Positions 63,854 through 64,000 of a stretch of 64,000 nucleotides of DNA are shown one piece after another (the first letter of the stretch is position 1; each line of letters starts with the position of its first letter). The stretch is from Melaminivora sp034675505 (GTDB taxonomy: Bacteria; Pseudomonadota; Gammaproteobacteria; Burkholderiales; Burkholderiaceae_C), in the NCBI GenBank assembly GCA_034675505.1, contig JAUCDD010000018.1, positions 186,001 to 250,000 of the forward strand, in the 5' to 3' direction. The notes under the pieces were generated by a model. It was not told the DNA's origin, did not search any database, and saw only the letters and a list, made by a program, of their open reading frames with translations. The position numbers were made by a program, and so were the translations under genes.

Positions 63854-64000
63854 GCGGCTCGCTGGACACACGCTGGGCGAGGGCCTTCAATTCGGCATGC
63901 CGGCCCGCCAGCGCCATGCGCTCGTCGGGCAGGGCGGCCTGCCAGAAGCTGCGATAGGCTTCCAGCCCGCCATCGGCTGCGCGGATGGCGGCGTCGAGCA
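63840..64000 (-). CDS. C-terminal end of an unknown, probably phage-type protein (partial)
   Basis: The frame is open to the right edge and ends with TAG at 63840. The last 52 residues include LDAAIRAADGGLEAYRSFWQ, then a helical RMALAGRHAELKALAQRVS. This kind of ending (aromatic plus ER...H..LK..A) is common in proteins encoded just upstream of YqaJ exonucleases in phages, possibly a single-strand-annealing protein. Too little is present to name it. The overlap with the exonuclease start suggests one operon. Confidence 0.6.
   Translation of the reverse strand, partial: LDAAIRAADGGLEAYRSFWQAALPDERMALAGRHAELKALAQRVSSEPHAGQ

Overview
The window reads as a chromosome segment of a high-GC betaproteobacterium, most likely order Burkholderiales, family Comamonadaceae (Acidovorax/Alicycliphilus/Melaminivora-like). 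The evidence is the gene orders sigma-DUF3619-DUF3106-RDD next to ilvBHC-pssA-leuA-leuA, thrS-infC-rpmI-rplT-pheST-ihfA, and gyrA-serC-pheA-tyrA-aroA/cmk-rpsA-ihfB-lapA-lapB, plus an aroA-cmk fusion, a tmRNA tag ANDERFALAA, and a dispersed palindromic repeat containing an ATAGCT core. Taxonomy is inferred from remembered gene content, not from a database search.

Layout. 1-7.1 kb: end of a cheW-like gene, a frameshifted acyltransferase, a metallophosphoesterase, glnB, a LOG-family hydrolase, a diacylglycerol kinase, and an envelope/sigma-factor module. 7.4-15.5 kb: branched-chain amino acid synthesis (ilvB, ilvH, ilvC), pssA, and two tandem leuA genes of different class preceded by a leucine attenuator. 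15.6-20.9 kb: a PBP7-type endopeptidase, an IclR regulator facing acyl-CoA dehydrogenase and phosphotransferase genes, and a Crp/Fnr regulator. 21-28.7 kb: the translation/IHF operon thrS to ihfA, with structured leaders or terminators at three internal places. 28.7-37.3 kb: MerR, tRNA-Pro, tRNA-Val, two divergent DJ-1-family genes, an Lrp regulator, a complete IS5-family element with TTAG target duplication, a citrulline/ornithine catabolic pair, and an M14 peptidase. 37.4-47.3 kb: 5-oxoprolinase and a group-2 Mnh/Pha cation/proton antiporter operon. 47.4-59.7 kb: a leftward supra-operon running from gyrA through aromatic and serine synthesis and rpsA to LPS quality control (lapAB). 59.9-62.4 kb: an OmpA-like protein, ubiG, gph and ssrA (tmRNA). 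62.5-64 kb: a change to accessory DNA with an IS-end-like remnant, ynfA, a YqaJ exonuclease and a partial neighbour.

Sequence quality. At least seven genes are broken by single-base indels, and most of these lie in homopolymers. One gene (ubiG) carries two that cancel. The simplest reading is uncorrected sequencing or assembly error, not decay, so these genes are described both as read and as they would be if repaired.

Most interesting points: a leucine leader peptide with CTA codons and a terminator/antiterminator ahead of the first leuA; an infC gene that appears to start at ATC; a promoter-hairpins-terminator unit ahead of thrS; and a family of about seven palindromic repeats, one of which appears to supply the ribosome binding site and TTG start of pssA, one the terminator ahead of pheS, and one codons inside aroA.
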